DNA from: Termitomyces sp. T153 | Taxonomy: Eukaryota; Basidiomycota; Agaricomycetes; Agaricales; Lyophyllaceae | Assembly (NCBI GenBank): GCA_018296165.2 | Contig: JACKQL020000087.1 | Span: 62,001-126,000, forward strand | DNA length: 64,000 nt | Direction of reading: 5' to 3' | Part shown: one piece after another, positions 47,991 to 60,015 of the stretch | Numbering within the stretch: position 1 is the first letter of the stretch | How the letters are laid out: each line of letters starts with the position of its first letter | Notes under the pieces: generated by a model | What the model saw: only the letters and a program-made list of their open reading frames with translations | Database searches by the model: none | What the model was told of the DNA's origin: nothing | Translations under genes and position numbers: made by a program

Positions 47991-48819
47991 GTATGTACTG
48001 TTCTGTGAGGTATATCCTGAGGTTATATTGAACGTGGATGAATTGGATCCATACGTTCACTCATCGATCGTCAAATTGAACAAGGCCGTCCCACTTCTCA
48101 TGGAATGGCCCATTGACGCCGGTAATCACGTCCTATCCTGACAGAAACAACGGTAGTAGTTACATACAAATGTTCCGAGAATACCCGCAGGGCAAACGCG
48201 TTGTAATAAGATCAATTCTTGAACCATGGGCCACTCATTCATGATTTCAACGGACTACATATTCGCCATAGCGCTCTCCCAATTGATCGAAAAGGCACAA
48301 TTAAGCGTTATGATCGAAGTTGCCATATGTCTCATTGTCGATCGTCTCAGAGATGTTGGCTGGTAAAAAATCAGATAACCGAGCCCTTTCTTTTAGAAAA
48401 ACTTGAGTCCATCGTCAGAAACTCGAGTAGCTTGGATGTGTTTTGTGGCAATCGTTCCTTGGTCCCAGTAGTGCTTAGCACCGTGTGATCTGACAAGGAT
48501 ACGAGTAGTGACAAGAGGAGGACCATATTATACTGGCGTAGTGCCGATGCTAGAATGAATATCCGGAAATTGTCCGGAGTGAAGCGAGGGTACCCAGAGT
48601 TGAAATTCAACATACAAGGTCGGATTCTCTTAACGGTCCGCGAGGCCATTCCTGAACAAGATATTCAATCCGTTCAGCCCCGGTACAAACGGAAACGCGA
48701 TTAGTTCTTCGACCGTCTTACGTACGTGTCAAAAAACCAACTAGAATTGGGGTTCCAAGCACACGTCGACGTTGCTACGTTGATAACCATACTTACTAAG
48801 CGCAGGTAAAATCGAACTT
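47991..48819. other. Intergenic upstream of the amine oxidase
   Basis: It contains the oxidase promoter on its left side and short unassigned frames (48,219-48,488 plus and 48,371-48,649 minus) without motifs. Confidence 0.45.
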
Positions 48820-48905
48820 CCTCAGGGAGCCCTAGTGGGATTCGAACCCGAGTGTCAACGTAGATTAGTCCGTCCCTTGAACGTCTTCCGAGTTCAATCG
48901 TGAGG
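48820..48905 (-). other. tRNA-like fragment with a perfect B-box
   Basis: Read on the minus strand the segment has GGGTTCGAATCCCA, which contains the full pol III B-box consensus GGTTCGANTCC, at about 48,833-48,846. The outer T-stem pairs and an acceptor partner are not convincing, so no tRNA identity is assigned. It is the first of seven similar same-strand motifs that run to 50.85 kb. Confidence 0.4.
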
Positions 48906-49148
48906 GATGAAACCACCTACGCTGCTTCGACTCGTCAGGAGAGGTAAATTATGTATTTTGATGTTAGACATGATGTGCAACCTTGGGAAGAAGGAGGGAT
49001 ATGTGCTTTGGTGTGGACAGTATAGAGCGCAGTCGAAATAAAAGAAGACAGGAAACGAAGCCAGGACGTCGGTCAAGACATGTTTCTGTGCATCCTGGGA
49101 TCGTGGTCGTAGATTGAAAACATTGAGTGTAATATACGGTCTCAGGGC

Positions 49149-51085
49149 CCGCACCCTAATTTGAAGGAGGCTGTATGCAGTTAGGGATGAGTTGTTCGTA
49201 GCGAGAAACTGCCTGGGCTGTTTCAAGGGTTCGAAGAAGGTGTAGGGACCCTGTGCTTCGAAGTCGTATGTCGGAAATACTTAGGCATGCACATGAGGAA
49301 GTGAAGCTAGAAAATATAGAACCAGTCAAGGCTGAATGAAAAAAAGGTTGCAGCAAATGAAGTTAGGAGCCGGACCCTGATTCGAACAAGGCTGCGTGCG
49401 TGTGCGGTGGCATCACGTAACGCGTGACCATTAGGTTTTACGTGTGGCGCGAAACTGGCTGAGTTGTTTGGGCTCAAGAGGGTGTGAATATTCTTTGTCG
49501 TACGTCAGAAGGGCGGAAGTTGTAGTATTTCACGGAGAATACCGGACACTACCTCGGCTTATTGATACTGGGTTTACCTCGGGTTGAAAAAGAAAGGTTG
49601 CAGCAAATGGGGCTAGGAGCCGTACCCCGAGTCGAACGAGGTTGCGTGCGGTGGTAGGCGCACTGACGTGTGTGCCAAGAAAGTGCCTGAGTTTTTTGGG
49701 GCTCGGAAGAATACTGGCCACGGTTCCTATGATTTGTTGCTCATCCGATGTAATGACTTTGAGAAAAGTAACTGCGCTCGAGCGTCTGTCCATGGTCTCG
49801 GACTCTGAATCGAAGTTGATAGTAGTGTTGAGTTTGAGATCTGAGAAGTCACCTGAATTGCATAAGTTTGAAATCTCATCAGTTGGAAATTTTCCGTGAC
49901 GTATACTCGATTGGATGAATAATAAATATACGGAGCAAAGAGTTTGAGAACTTGGAATCTTGGCGCGTCGATGGGGTTATTGATGTATGATATCCGAAGA
50001 ATCTTGGTGCGCATCAGAGCACAATATACCCCCGCGACTCCAAGTTGAGTCACGGCTCTGCTCGTGCGCATCGTGGTGGAGAAGGCGTTCGTGTTTTTAG
50101 GTCCGGTGCAATGTCATACAGACGAAGACTTAAGGAAAAAAATTGTAGGCCTACACCGGCTGAATGGGTCAGGAGCCGTTCCCCGGACCGAACGAGGTTG
50201 CGTGCAGCGGCAGGTGACGCGTTGACGCGTGTGGTGAGAAATTGCCTGAGTTGTTTGGGCTCAGGGGGGGTACTGGGTTCTTGGGATTGGTTGTGTATCA
50301 TCGAGCAGGGCCAGAGACTTGTAAGTAAGACAAGATGGAGTTGATAGTAACGGTAGGTCTAGAAACCAACTAGGGGTACGTGTGCCGGCGGAGGTCGGAG
50401 GCTTCCGTAATTTATGAGTTATAGGTAAGGAGCATCGTAAACAATGTCATTGATGACAGTGCATCACTCGCCGTTGTTGGAATATATGGAGCTTGAGAAT
50501 TGGAAAGTACTTATGTGAGCGCGTCGAACCGGCGGTATTGATGTTAAGATCCGCGAAGAATTTCAATCTTGCCTCTGTGCTGAGTCCACGGCTCTGGTCA
50601 GGTGCGTCAGGGGAGAGATGAGTATGTCAGCTGTACACTATGCAGAACGGAGGACTGTAATAAAAAAGGTAGGAGCTAAGAGCTGTACCTCGAGTCGAAC
50701 GAGGTTGTCGTGCGGCATGGATACGTTGCCTGAGTTGTTCGGGGAGGGTGTTGGAAATGTAGGCTTTGTCATACATGTGCAGTATACATTAGTTGAAAAA
50801 ACTGACAGGCCCCAATCGACAAGGAAATCCCAGACCCCGATTCGAACAGAGATAGTGACTCATGAGATAGAGTTGATAGCAGCAGTGAGTTCTGATAAGC
50901 CGACCAAGGTACGTGTGCGAACGAAGGCTGGAGTCTTCCGTGACTTATTGGTTATATGGAGCTAGGAGGTTGAAAACGTTGTCAATGCATGGTTTACTCA
51001 CCTTTGATAGAAGCTTGAGAACTGGGAAGCGCGTCGTATCAATGTAGTATGATCCGCGAAGAATTTTGGCATGCAGCAAAAATAG
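49149..51085 (-). repeat. Array of diverged ~0.5-kb repeats with tRNA T-arm-like motifs
   Basis: At least three long units can be lined up (about 49,580-50,090, 50,130-50,610 and 50,640-51,085), with a partial one at 49,149-49,560. Shared blocks in order are AGGAGCCGTACCCCGAGTCG, AACGAGGTTGCGTGCG, CCTGAGTT.TT.GGGCTC, GAGTTGATAGTAG, GGTACGTGTGCG, CTTCCGTGACTTAT, GAGCTTGAGAA.TGG, GCGCGTCGA and GATCCGCGAAGAATTT. On the minus strand the first block forms a T-arm (for example CCTCG-TTCGACT-CGGGG) followed within ~35 bases by a run of five to seven T, like a pol III terminator. No complete cloverleaf was found. Minus frames over these blocks encode similar peptides (LRQFL or LRHFL, then ARNLVR.G.RLL), which simply reflects the repeat. 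Confidence 0.7.
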
Positions 51086-51539
51086 CGCCCTTACGGCCAT
51101 CTGTAGGTCGACATTTACCTCCTTCGATCTATCGAGCGCAGTGATGTAGATTGCACGACGTGATTAGGATTGACCACAGCATCCGGTCGTAGATCCTCCG
51201 GTATCATACGACTTAACAACGGCAGCAGGACAGGATAATGCTCCACGCACACACGTCGATGCGACGTCTCTGGCTCCATGCCCGCGCAAGCTGTGTCGCG
51301 GCGGTGCAGAGTGCCCGAAAAAAGCAACGAGTCGCACGCACAGACGTCTTACGTAAGCCACCGCGCAATTGAACCGGCGCTTTAAAACGGAACCCTTCAT
51401 CAAGCGCTGTGTTGTTGACAGCAGCAATTCTCGTTGCCCAGCTCAGTGCCAAGCGCCCAGCCCTTCTCATACTCATCCCCTGCTACGACCCCCTCTATAC
51501 GACCTCACACGTTCACGCTTTTGACGCTTATAACGCAGA
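51086..51539. other. Upstream region of rho1
   Basis: CpG-rich sequence with overlapping shadow frames. It should contain the rho1 promoter and 5' UTR; pyrimidine-rich sequence lies just before the start codon. Confidence 0.55.
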
Positions 51540-52556
51540 ATGGCTGAGATCAGAAGGAAGCTCGTTATCGTTGGCGACGGTGCTTGCGGAAAGGTTAGTG
51601 TTTCTTCTTTTCCGTGGGCAGCCCCGGAGCCGGGTGTTGGCTCGTGCAGGTTGCAAACGGCGATATGCTCACGGTCTTCCGGTTTGGCTTGTAGACATGC
51701 TTGTTGATCGTGTTTTCGAAAGGAACTTTCCCTGAGGTGAGTATCTGTTCTGTTCATTTATTCCTTATTCTTTCCTGTGCTATACCTTTTTCGTCTGGCG
51801 CTATCTATATCTACCGCTAAACGCTCACTTTTCAATCACATTTCAACCCTCGACCCTACCCGTAATTCTCCCGAGTCGGAAGCACGAGGCTAATATGGCC
51901 TTTTTTCCAGGTTTATGTCCCTACTGTGTTCGAGAACTACGTTGCCGACGTCGAGGTTGACGGTAAGCACGTCGAGCTGGCGCTATGGGATACAGCAGGT
52001 CAGGAAGACTACGACCGCCTCCGCCCACTCTCCTACCCCGATTCCCATGTCATCCTCATCTGCTTCGCTGTCGACTCACCGGACTCTCTTGATAACGTCC
52101 AAGAGAAGGTCAGACCACTTTTTCCCCTATTTTATTATACTACTCCATTGCTATCGAAACCGGGGCTGACGTACATATTGGTTACGTTTTCTTGAAACAG
52201 TGGATATCTGAGGTAATGCATTTCTGCGCCGGTTTGCCCATCATCCTCGTTGGGTGCAAAAAGGACCTTAGGCGCGATCCTCGTGTCATTGAGGAGCTCA
52301 GGAAAACGAGCCAGCGGCCCGTCACTCCGGAAGAGGTTCGTCGTTTTCCTTTTTCTGTTCACTACTTGCGTGAGATGCTGATAGTTCAACTCAGGGCATG
52401 GCAGTCAGCCAAAAGATCGGCGCGAAACACTACCTTGAATGTTCAGCCAAGTCAGGCGAGGGAGTCCGCGAGGTTTTCCAGTACGCCACACGCGCGGCGC
52501 TCCTCTCGCGGACAAAGAAGGGCGGCCGCTCGTCGAAGGGTTGTGTCGTTCTCTGA
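51540..52556 (+). CDS. rho1: Rho1 small GTPase, 196 aa, five exons
   Basis: Rho1 is a membrane-anchored GTP switch that controls beta-glucan synthase, the cell-wall integrity kinase pathway and actin polarity. Exons: 51,540-51,593, 51,695-51,736, 51,911-52,108, 52,201-52,335 and 52,395-52,556, all joined in phase 0. Motifs: P-loop GDGACGKT (residues 12-19, across intron 1), switch I with [18 protein letters not shown], switch [16 protein letters not shown], the GCKKDL base-recognition motif, [10 protein letters not shown], a polybasic end, and the CAAX box CVVL, whose final Leu predicts geranylgeranylation. The length and RhoA-like sequence separate it from Cdc42 and Rac. Nothing is missing, so it should be functional. 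This is the most securely identified gene in the window. Confidence 0.97.
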
Positions 52557-53385
52557 ACTCCGGCCCTTGTTGAACGCTTGGGGTAGGGGAGCGTTTGAGC
52601 GATGAGGAAGAGGAGGAGACAAAGATCGAGGGGGAAACGAGGTTGGCAAAGGAAGAGAGGATTGTGATTGTGGTTCGTTTGGTATGAAGGATTTCTTAGG
52701 CCGGTCCCGTCACTTCCCAATTCATTCTCCATTTTCATTTGCCCCTGTGCTCACTTACTGTCAACTGTCCCCGTTTCGACTGGTATGATTACATTTAATA
52801 CCCATTATTGTTTATGCTGTGTCGTCGTCCCCGCCTTCCCATATCCTATCCTACACTCTCCCTCTCCTTCTCATGATCTCTCCATGCTCGCTCGTGTCCA
52901 CCATCTCTCATGTTTCACTTCCTTTCTTCATTTTATTTTCTTGTCGATTGCAATCTATTTCTTTTTACATTTTCGTACGTTAAGAACTTGATACGTTCCA
53001 TTATTCGATTGGATCTTGATTTGGTTTGTATGTCGATGGGCTTAGGGTTTGGGGCTCTTGTCATCCTCTCCAATCAACCAATCTACATATTGTCAATCGT
53101 TATGTTATCGCCCACAGATCTGACAGCGAATTACAAAATTTCGATTTGATAATCGGAGGCAATGCAGACCCTCATCGGCACACTCGGCGTGACATCATGC
53201 ATCTACCCACGTGACCGACTGCGAGTTCGACTCAGTTGCCAAGGTTCTACTTAAGCTTTATTCTGGTCCATTCTGGTCCTTCTTCTTCTCCCACCAACAA
53301 TATTCGTATCATAAAAGACTATAAACCTCACCCATCAGTCCATTCTCAAATCCCACACACAGCAGTTATAGCACACCCCTCAATC
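52557..53385. other. rho1 3' flank and upstream region of the next gene
   Basis: Pyrimidine-rich, T-rich sequence with open but low-complexity frames (52,668-53,149). No gene supported. CCACGTGACC at about 53,208 contains a CACGTG E-box and lies ~180 bp upstream of the next start codon. Confidence 0.5.
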
Positions 53386-53664
53386 ATGACGCAGACGCCC
53401 ACAGTCGCTTATCCGCCTACTGCTGCGCAGTCAGCTCGTGCTGACGCTAGTGATGAAGTCGTTTCCGAGCAGCCTAAAGCTGCTGAGCGCATGTCGCTCG
53501 ATGGGCCGGTGGGAACGAAGAGAGAAGCGAGGAGGTTGAGAGGAGGATGTATCCCGTGTCCTGTGAGTACCTCGTAATCGTATGGAAGGGCTGATCATAA
53601 CGAAATATCTGTCTAGGATGGTTCCGTTTGTTACATTATACCCATTCCGTGCTGCTGTCTTTAG
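53386..53664 (+). CDS. Small protein with conserved Cys-rich tail, 74 aa
   Basis: Exon 1 is 53,386-53,562 and exon 2 is 53,617-53,664, joined in phase 0 across a 54-nt GT-AG intron. The first ~50 residues are polar, Ala/Glu/Ser-rich and probably disordered. The last ~25 are distinctive: LRGGCIPCP, then DGSVCYIIPIPCCCL. Six cysteines sit in a short hydrophobic tail, which suggests palmitoylation or membrane attachment. I believe small proteins with this kind of ending are widespread in basidiomycetes, but I know of no assigned function. The intron in the middle of the conserved tail supports it being a real gene. Confidence 0.7.
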
Positions 53665-55343
53665 AAGAGCGCTTTGAGTGGGCCGAGTTCATCACGATTT
53701 TACCGTTGTGAGTGGTCTATCTGATTCACACCCACGTAGTCGTCGTAACTTAGTCATGATGTATGACTAACTAGTGACTGATATGATGCGTTGCTGGTCT
53801 GGCGGGAAGCTATAAAAAAATACACTCTCAGATTTCGTAGTTTGAACTGTCTGTTTGCTATGCAAAACGATGATTGCGCCACCGCGATATGACATAAGCG
53901 CTCGTGCGATTGTGGGAAAACTTGTCGTTACTCATGTATCTACTTATTTAATGCGCTGCTTCGTTGTCTCGATACCGTGGTTCGCTTGTAAATTATAGTA
54001 CAACAGCCGGTCCTTTGTACCTTCCGGTAAAGATGCCCACTACGGTAGCGGTTCTTAAATGGTCAGACCAGCCTGAAAAATTCTCAAAGTGTCAACACAC
54101 CTCATTCCGTATCCAAACAACCCTAATAAGAACTACGCAAATTGAAACTATCATTGTTCGGAATGGAATATCTATTCCTCGTCAATATCGAGTGTCAACT
54201 CCAAAATGTATGGGTACTATATACTGTCAATTTGCCTTTGATGGCAGGCTAACATAGATTGGCGAACCCTACGAAACACATACGAAAATCAAAGTTGACC
54301 AAGTAATCAGGTAAAAATCCAATGTGATCTATGGTATTGGGTTTTCATCTTGAGCCTCAGGTTCACGACTCGTAGCGGGCTCTACAGGGCTTGCGGCGGC
54401 TACCGCACGAGAACGGACAAAGACACCGTTGTTGTCACATGTTAAAAACAATCCAGATAATCTTCTGTTGCTGATCCAAATAATTCTCGACAATACAGGA
54501 TACCCTTCACCGCCCTTTGGCTTTATTCTATCAATCTGAGCATCACCACTGGAATGTCAAGAACTCTTCCTTTCCTCGACACTATACTCATGCGTGTCCG
54601 CTTGTGGACTGCATACTTACATATGTAGTAACAGCTAATGTGTAGGTCCCTTGTTCCTGGTAAAAATCGATAGGAACGACAAAGATATTGTTGTCACATG
54701 AAGAAACAGCAGATAATCATAATCCTCCGCCACCTTTGGCTTTATTCTATCGATATAAGCGTTGCCACCAGGATGTCACAAGCTCGTTCAGCTCAGAGTG
54801 ACCAAGTTCGTCCTGTGCTCAAATTCCCGGATGTTGACTTTTGCCCCGGGTGCAAATTTGACGATTCTATGGTTGATCAAAAAGTACAATCGCTGTGAAA
54901 ACTGCCTTTGCGATGTATGCAATTATATATTCCTAAAAGAACGGGAAGCTGCATCGATTGTTTCTACAAAGATAATTGACGACACCTCAGAAAGCAAGGA
55001 ACAGTGATCAACCGCTTCTACTCAGTCAAAAGAAGCAGATAGTGAGGCTATAGTTAAGGCAACGGATTATGAGTTTCCCCAGAGAACAACTCGTTTTTGC
55101 CTTGTTATTCTTGGATATAGGACATCCGATAAAGTTCAGCTTTGTCATGTTGGACCTAGGGCCTTTATGTATGAAGTCATGAGTTTGGTATCTCTCTTCC
55201 TCCTTTATTGCTCACTGGTTGAATTATCAATAGTTGACGAAAGTAGAATATTCCTGAAGATACAATTATCAAGGATTCTTCCTCGCTACGAGATACAACA
55301 TATTTGGCTGTATGTTCACGATGGTCATTGCCTTAAGAAAAAT
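53665..55343. other. Intergenic with a ~110-bp dispersed duplication
   Basis: Two related copies lie at about 54,416-54,566 and 54,672-54,786. They share TTGTTGTCACATG, CAGATAAT, CCTTTGGCTTTATTCTATC and ACCA.GGATGTCA-like blocks. Short plus frames at 54,698-54,898 and 54,762-55,007 together carry Cys pairs (FCPGCKF and CENCLCDVC) but only by changing frame, so a gene is not claimed. Confidence 0.45.
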
Positions 55344-56227
55344 TTACTTCTCAAAAGTGATCAGGGATCTGCACCGCTTGTTTGATGCCAACGAGTCTTG
55401 TGAGGCAATGCCTGTGGACAGAGTTTTGATTGTGGACTGGTCGGATAATGCAGACTTTAGGTTGACGCAGTCATAGCTTACTGAGCAGTCCCCTGAGAAG
55501 CCAATGTCGGCGCCAACTTGTATTATTTGAGATAATGTATATACAAGGGTAGGGTCTAGATAGTCTTGTAAGTAATGGGCCCAGGCCTCCTCGTTGAGCA
55601 ACAAAGAGACGCGCGGGAGGTTGGAGGAGTGCGGCGACAGCCCGTTCGCGCGAGGAGCTATGTTGGGGCGAGAGGGCGGAAGAGGGAGGGACGGATCGAG
55701 AGGGGCTAAAGCAAGGAAACCAGTTGACGAGGAAGTGCCCCAAGGGCAGGCCTGGGCGAGACGTGTGGGTCTTCTGGGCGACGACTTGCCCTGCCGCTCT
55801 GGCCTAATCCTTATGCTGGTGTTTACCGTGATCCGCCTTGCCACATGTGGCGCACGTGGGCGGCCCCATGGGCATGGGGTGCTGGGGCATTGCCCCTACT
55901 TGAATTTTCTGCAGCCTTTGTTGGGGTTCAATGCCAGGTTGGGCTTCGCGTGCTTTGCTGGGGGAGCCTTGCGGTGCGTGTAGATGTGTTCGGAGGGGAG
56001 GTCGTTATCCCACTTTCCCCACTGAGAGAAATCGCCCGCTGCCATCTCAGCTCGCTGCAATTGAAGAACACGGTGTGGGAGTCGTACACCGCCGACCACT
56101 CATATTCCGCGACCAGTTTTACTAGGTGAGCCGTGTACCGGAAAGAGCTGGTGGCCACCGCATTGTTGACGTGGAACGCAAAGATGTCAAAATACGTCTG
56201 CAGGGGAATGATGACGGAGAAAGGCAT
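55344..56227 (-). pseudogene. DIRS-like retroelement relic (tentative)
   Basis: A minus frame at 55,928-56,227 contains AEYEWSAVYDSHTVFFNC, and the next at 55,344-55,844 contains AWAHYLQDYLDPTLVYTLSQ followed by IIQVGADIGFSG. These resemble, in order, the W..YD..FR and LxxhPD..f...i..G..IGf.G segments of multi-copy DIRS-like proteins in Agaricomycetes. A Pro/Arg-rich linker lies between them, and the frames do not join. Unlike the other mobile relics in the window this one is rich in CpG. The assignment rests on recollection of family patterns and is uncertain. Confidence 0.4.
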
Positions 56228-56921
56228 CTTGTACTCTTTTCCTGACTGGTTGCTGACTTGGAACTGGTTGGTTACGCTGTCTCCTTATCACGGTTCGTGA
56301 GGTCGAGTTTGTGGAGGTCCATCGCCTTGAAGTCGTGCGAGACGATAGCTACGATGACTGCCGTGTTGACGTCGGGGAACTGGGTGCGAAGGGACAGGGA
56401 AGCAGCGGAAGACGCACTGTTAAGTCCTGGGCCCGGTACGGGGCACAAACGTGCTTCCTGCTACTGGGGCCGCCGGGGCAGCGCCGAAAGGGACGGCTGA
56501 GTCTGGCCAGGATACGAAGCTCTGCGTGGGAATCGCGAAGCATGCTGAGTTCCTCGTTGATTGACGCGTCTAGTCTCCAGTGGTGTAGCCTGTTATCTCT
56601 GCTTGCTAATATGCCGTATCTTTGCGGTACCTATCCTTCCCAGGAGCCGAGGTGAGCTTCACTTAAATACACTTGCGTGGTTCTCAGGCCTGCCTACGTG
56701 GTCAACATCAAGATACATTTCAATCACTTCGGCAGGGTCACGCGTGCCATGTGCTGAACTAATTTGAAATGGGTACGGGTAGAGCGACGCTTGATGGATC
56801 CGATTCTTCTCGGAGTGCCAGATGAATGCAGTAGTCAGTTGAAGAAACTTCATATACATAGAACCCGTAGATGGATTCTTCCTGCAAATAGCTCTGTTTC
56901 TTCCTCAACCTCTGTTCATAC
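56228..56921. other. Upstream region of the P450 gene
   Basis: CpG-rich left half that may still belong to the DIRS-like relic (frames 56,258-56,655 plus, 56,349-56,543 minus, all without motifs). The right half should hold the P450 promoter. Confidence 0.45.
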
Positions 56922-59230
56922 GTGCAGAGAATGCTGTCTAGTATGGTTAAATCCGGCGTACCAGCCAGTGTATTCCTCGTCGCACTTGGGATCGTCTACC
57001 TCTGGCGTTTCTACTCCAGGGCAGACAGCCGATTCCCTCCGGGCCCTAGAGGACTCCCACTCCTTGGAAATATATTACAAGTCCCTGGCAAAGTATATCT
57101 TTCATATCTTTTTGTTCACTGACCGCCAGAACTCATTGCATGATGCTTACATTAGCACACGGCGACATATTTTAGGCGTCTGATTGAAGGGTATGGTAGC
57201 CTTGTGTCTCTGAACTTGGCTGGACAGGTGAGAATTTCTTGTGTTGTGTGTTCATTTCATGTTTCAACATACACTACTCGTAGACCGTGATCCTCCTTGG
57301 GGACATGAAAATTGCAAAAGAATTCCTTGAAAAACGCTCGGCCAAGTATTCATCTCGCCCAGTGATCCCCTATTTTGTCAGTTCTTCTGGAGCTATGCAA
57401 CTTCCATTAACGACCTGATGATTTCTCATTGTAACATCAGCGGAAACATGTGGATCCCGAAACTGATATTTGGATTTTCGCCGATGAGGGTGAACATCAC
57501 AGCCGGGGCCGGAAACTGACCACCGCAATCATGTCACTTGTGCGAGCTGGAAAGACAGAACCACTACAAGAATACGAGGCTACTCTGAACATTCAGCACC
57601 TGCTTGATGATGGTGGTAAAGACTGGTTCCACCATATGAAACGGTAGATTGCCGTTTCTCTGTCACTGGTACGACTATTTTGGACACTAATTTTATTGCA
57701 ACGTCCAGAGTTGTATCAAGTTCCGTTCTAATGGCAGGGTTCGGCATTCACTGCCCAACTGGTCATGAGCCAGAACTGAAGACATTTCTGGATGTCAGTG
57801 TTAATCTCATTTCCGTGCAATGCATTTATCAGTATGATTCAAGATTCTTGCCGAGTTAGCCTATCTCGGTACTCCGACTGCCAGTATCACCAACTTTTTT
57901 CCCTCCTTGGACTTGATTCCCGGGCCAATGCCATGGCGGACTCGTGCACAATCGTTCCAGAAGCGAAACGACGCAATGTACGAAAAACTAGTCGATGACG
58001 CTGTCACGGGAAAGGCATCCGGTATCGATACGTACGTGTTCTACTACAAAAATTGATCATTTCTCAATGGCTTGTCTTCCAGTTGGGCTGCTTTTTTCGC
58101 AAATAAAGATAAACCTGAAGGAGATCAGCGACGTCTAGTAAGGCTGTTTGCCGCAGTGGGTTCAATATCATGTCAGAGGGATAATAACCGAACTAATTTC
58201 GCAGGCAGCCATCGAAACAGTGATGGATTTTTGTTGATATCACAGTTTTCTTCTAACTCTATGCTAGACCATGATTTCTCTACTTACCTTCGTCCTTGCC
58301 TGCATTCGTTATCCCGACTGGGTCGTTACAGCCCAAAGAGAAATTGACAATGCTGTAGGAACTGATCGGTTGCCGACCTTTAAGGATCGTCCTTACCTCC
58401 CCTATGTGGAGGCCATTGTTCGCGGTATGTTCTTTGGTTGCTTCGATTGTTTTCATACAAACTCACAGCGACATCTCTTAGAAACCCTCCGATGGCGTCC
58501 GGCCAGTATGCTTATCTCGTTTCGCATTATATGCCAAAGCTGAGACGTGAATATCTAGTTCGGTTTGGTGTGCCCCATCGATCGACTGCTGATGACATAA
58601 TTGAGCATCAGGGTGAGCAATACTTCATCCCAAAGAACAGTATCATACTTGCTGTGACATGGTGAGCGAGCTCGTCTGGTTTAGAATAAATTCTCAGATC
58701 GTTCTCGATAGGGCTATTGAGCATGACCAATCGTACTTCGAGGATCACGACCGATTCATGCCTGAACGGTTCCTTGATTCAGAAGGCAAACTCAAACCAG
58801 GATACGCAACAAGTGCCTTTGGTCTTGGTCGACGAAGTTCGTATCAATCTGTTAAACATCTGCTTTATTTATCATCCTTGGCTTAATAGCATGTCCGGGC
58901 ATTCCATTTGCAGAGCGATCGCTATGGATAAACATAGCTACTATGCTCTGGACTTTCAATATCCGTCCATCTAATGAGATTGACCCGAGGACCGGTGTAC
59001 CATTTCAATATGATGACAGTGATGCCGCATTCAATGGAGATGTTCGTGATCATTCTCTCTTGTAGCATTCCTTCTAATGAGCCTCCTTACCCCAGATCAC
59101 AAATATGCCTCTCAAGTTTCCGGTTGTCTTTGAACCTCGCTCCCCGCAACGAATTGAGGTTGCCAGGCGAGAATGGGCGGAACGCGAGAAGGACCTGAAC
59201 ATACTTATGCCTGCCCTCAATGACAGTTAG
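56922..59230 (+). CDS. Cytochrome P450 monooxygenase (CYP64-like), ~13 introns
   Basis: A membrane-anchored heme oxygenase that hydroxylates small molecules using electrons from P450 reductase. An N-terminal anchor (ASVFLVALGIVYLWRFY) precedes the proline hinge PPGPRGLPLLGN. Splicing then gives LVSLNLAGQ, TVILLGDMKIAKEFL, AKYSSRP, DLIPGPMPWR, an I-helix AAIETT (usual Gly replaced by Ala, Thr kept), the K-helix ETLRWRP with Glu and Arg, the PERF region (DRFMPERFLD), and the heme loop FGLGRRTCPG with the ligand Cys. A C-terminal block with EVARREWAEREKDLN ends at 59,230. A 15-nt exon encodes AAIET. All required motifs are present and in phase, so the gene looks functional. Starts at 56,922, 56,931 and 56,943 are all possible. 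The substrate is unknown, and no partner biosynthetic genes lie beside it. Confidence 0.92.
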
Positions 59231-59901
59231 ATTTCGCCTGTGTTAGGTCAACCTGTTTCCCTGATATTTATACATTGCTTTCCTTTGCGACTCAAGTTCG
59301 TGTTCAAAAGGGAATCATATGTCGCTTAGCACACGTTCGTATCAACTTCACGCGATCAAACCCGTAGTAAATTCTGTCATTGAGTGAGGCCAAACGACTT
59401 TTCGGCAGTTGACCCTGATGAGGGACAGAAGTGATTCAGATTATTTTGTGTCACAAAAACTTCGTAGGGTCGGCTTTGGTTAGGCGGAAACTCGGCTCGC
59501 CGCCTGATTACAGGAACATTATTAGTATTCAGGACGTGAACATCATTCTCGATCACAGCTTAAAGAGAGAAAGAAGGCAGTAATTGTATATACAATTGAT
59601 TAGTCATAAAGCCAAAAGGAAGAGAACACAAGTTGTTTGTTTGTTCAGTGCGGTGCCACGGGCCAAACCTCAAATCCGAAGGATCCCCCCTACAATAGTG
59701 AACACACCTGCAGGACTTCGCGACGTGACCACGCCACAAAACACGCCATATCAGACTATGCGAAGAAAGGTCTAATCCGCAAAGATACAATACACGATCA
59801 TCAATACAAGGACAATAGATCATAATACGGAGTAGAGTAGTAGACATACCCTACCCCCGCCTCTTAGCCCTGCATAGTGGCTTGCCGGCGGTATAAGCCC
59901 A

Positions 59902-59925
59902 ATTCATTCATTCATTCATTCATTC
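59902..59925. repeat. (ATTC)n microsatellite
   Basis: Uninterrupted ATTC units, about six copies. Confidence 0.9.
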
Positions 59926-60015
59926 AGTGCGGTGCCGCAGGCGTCGCCTTCAATTTCAACGCTAGTTCCGAGATCTAGAATAGATTGAGGTATTATCATT
60001 CAATGAAAAATTTGT

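Noticed and set aside
54698..55007. A small Cys-pair protein across two frames
   Set aside because: FCPGCKF and CENCLCDVC lie in different frames, with no intron that joins them convincingly.
56922..59230. A secondary-metabolite cluster around the P450
   Set aside because: No terpene synthase, polyketide synthase, NRPS, transporter or tailoring gene lies next to it.
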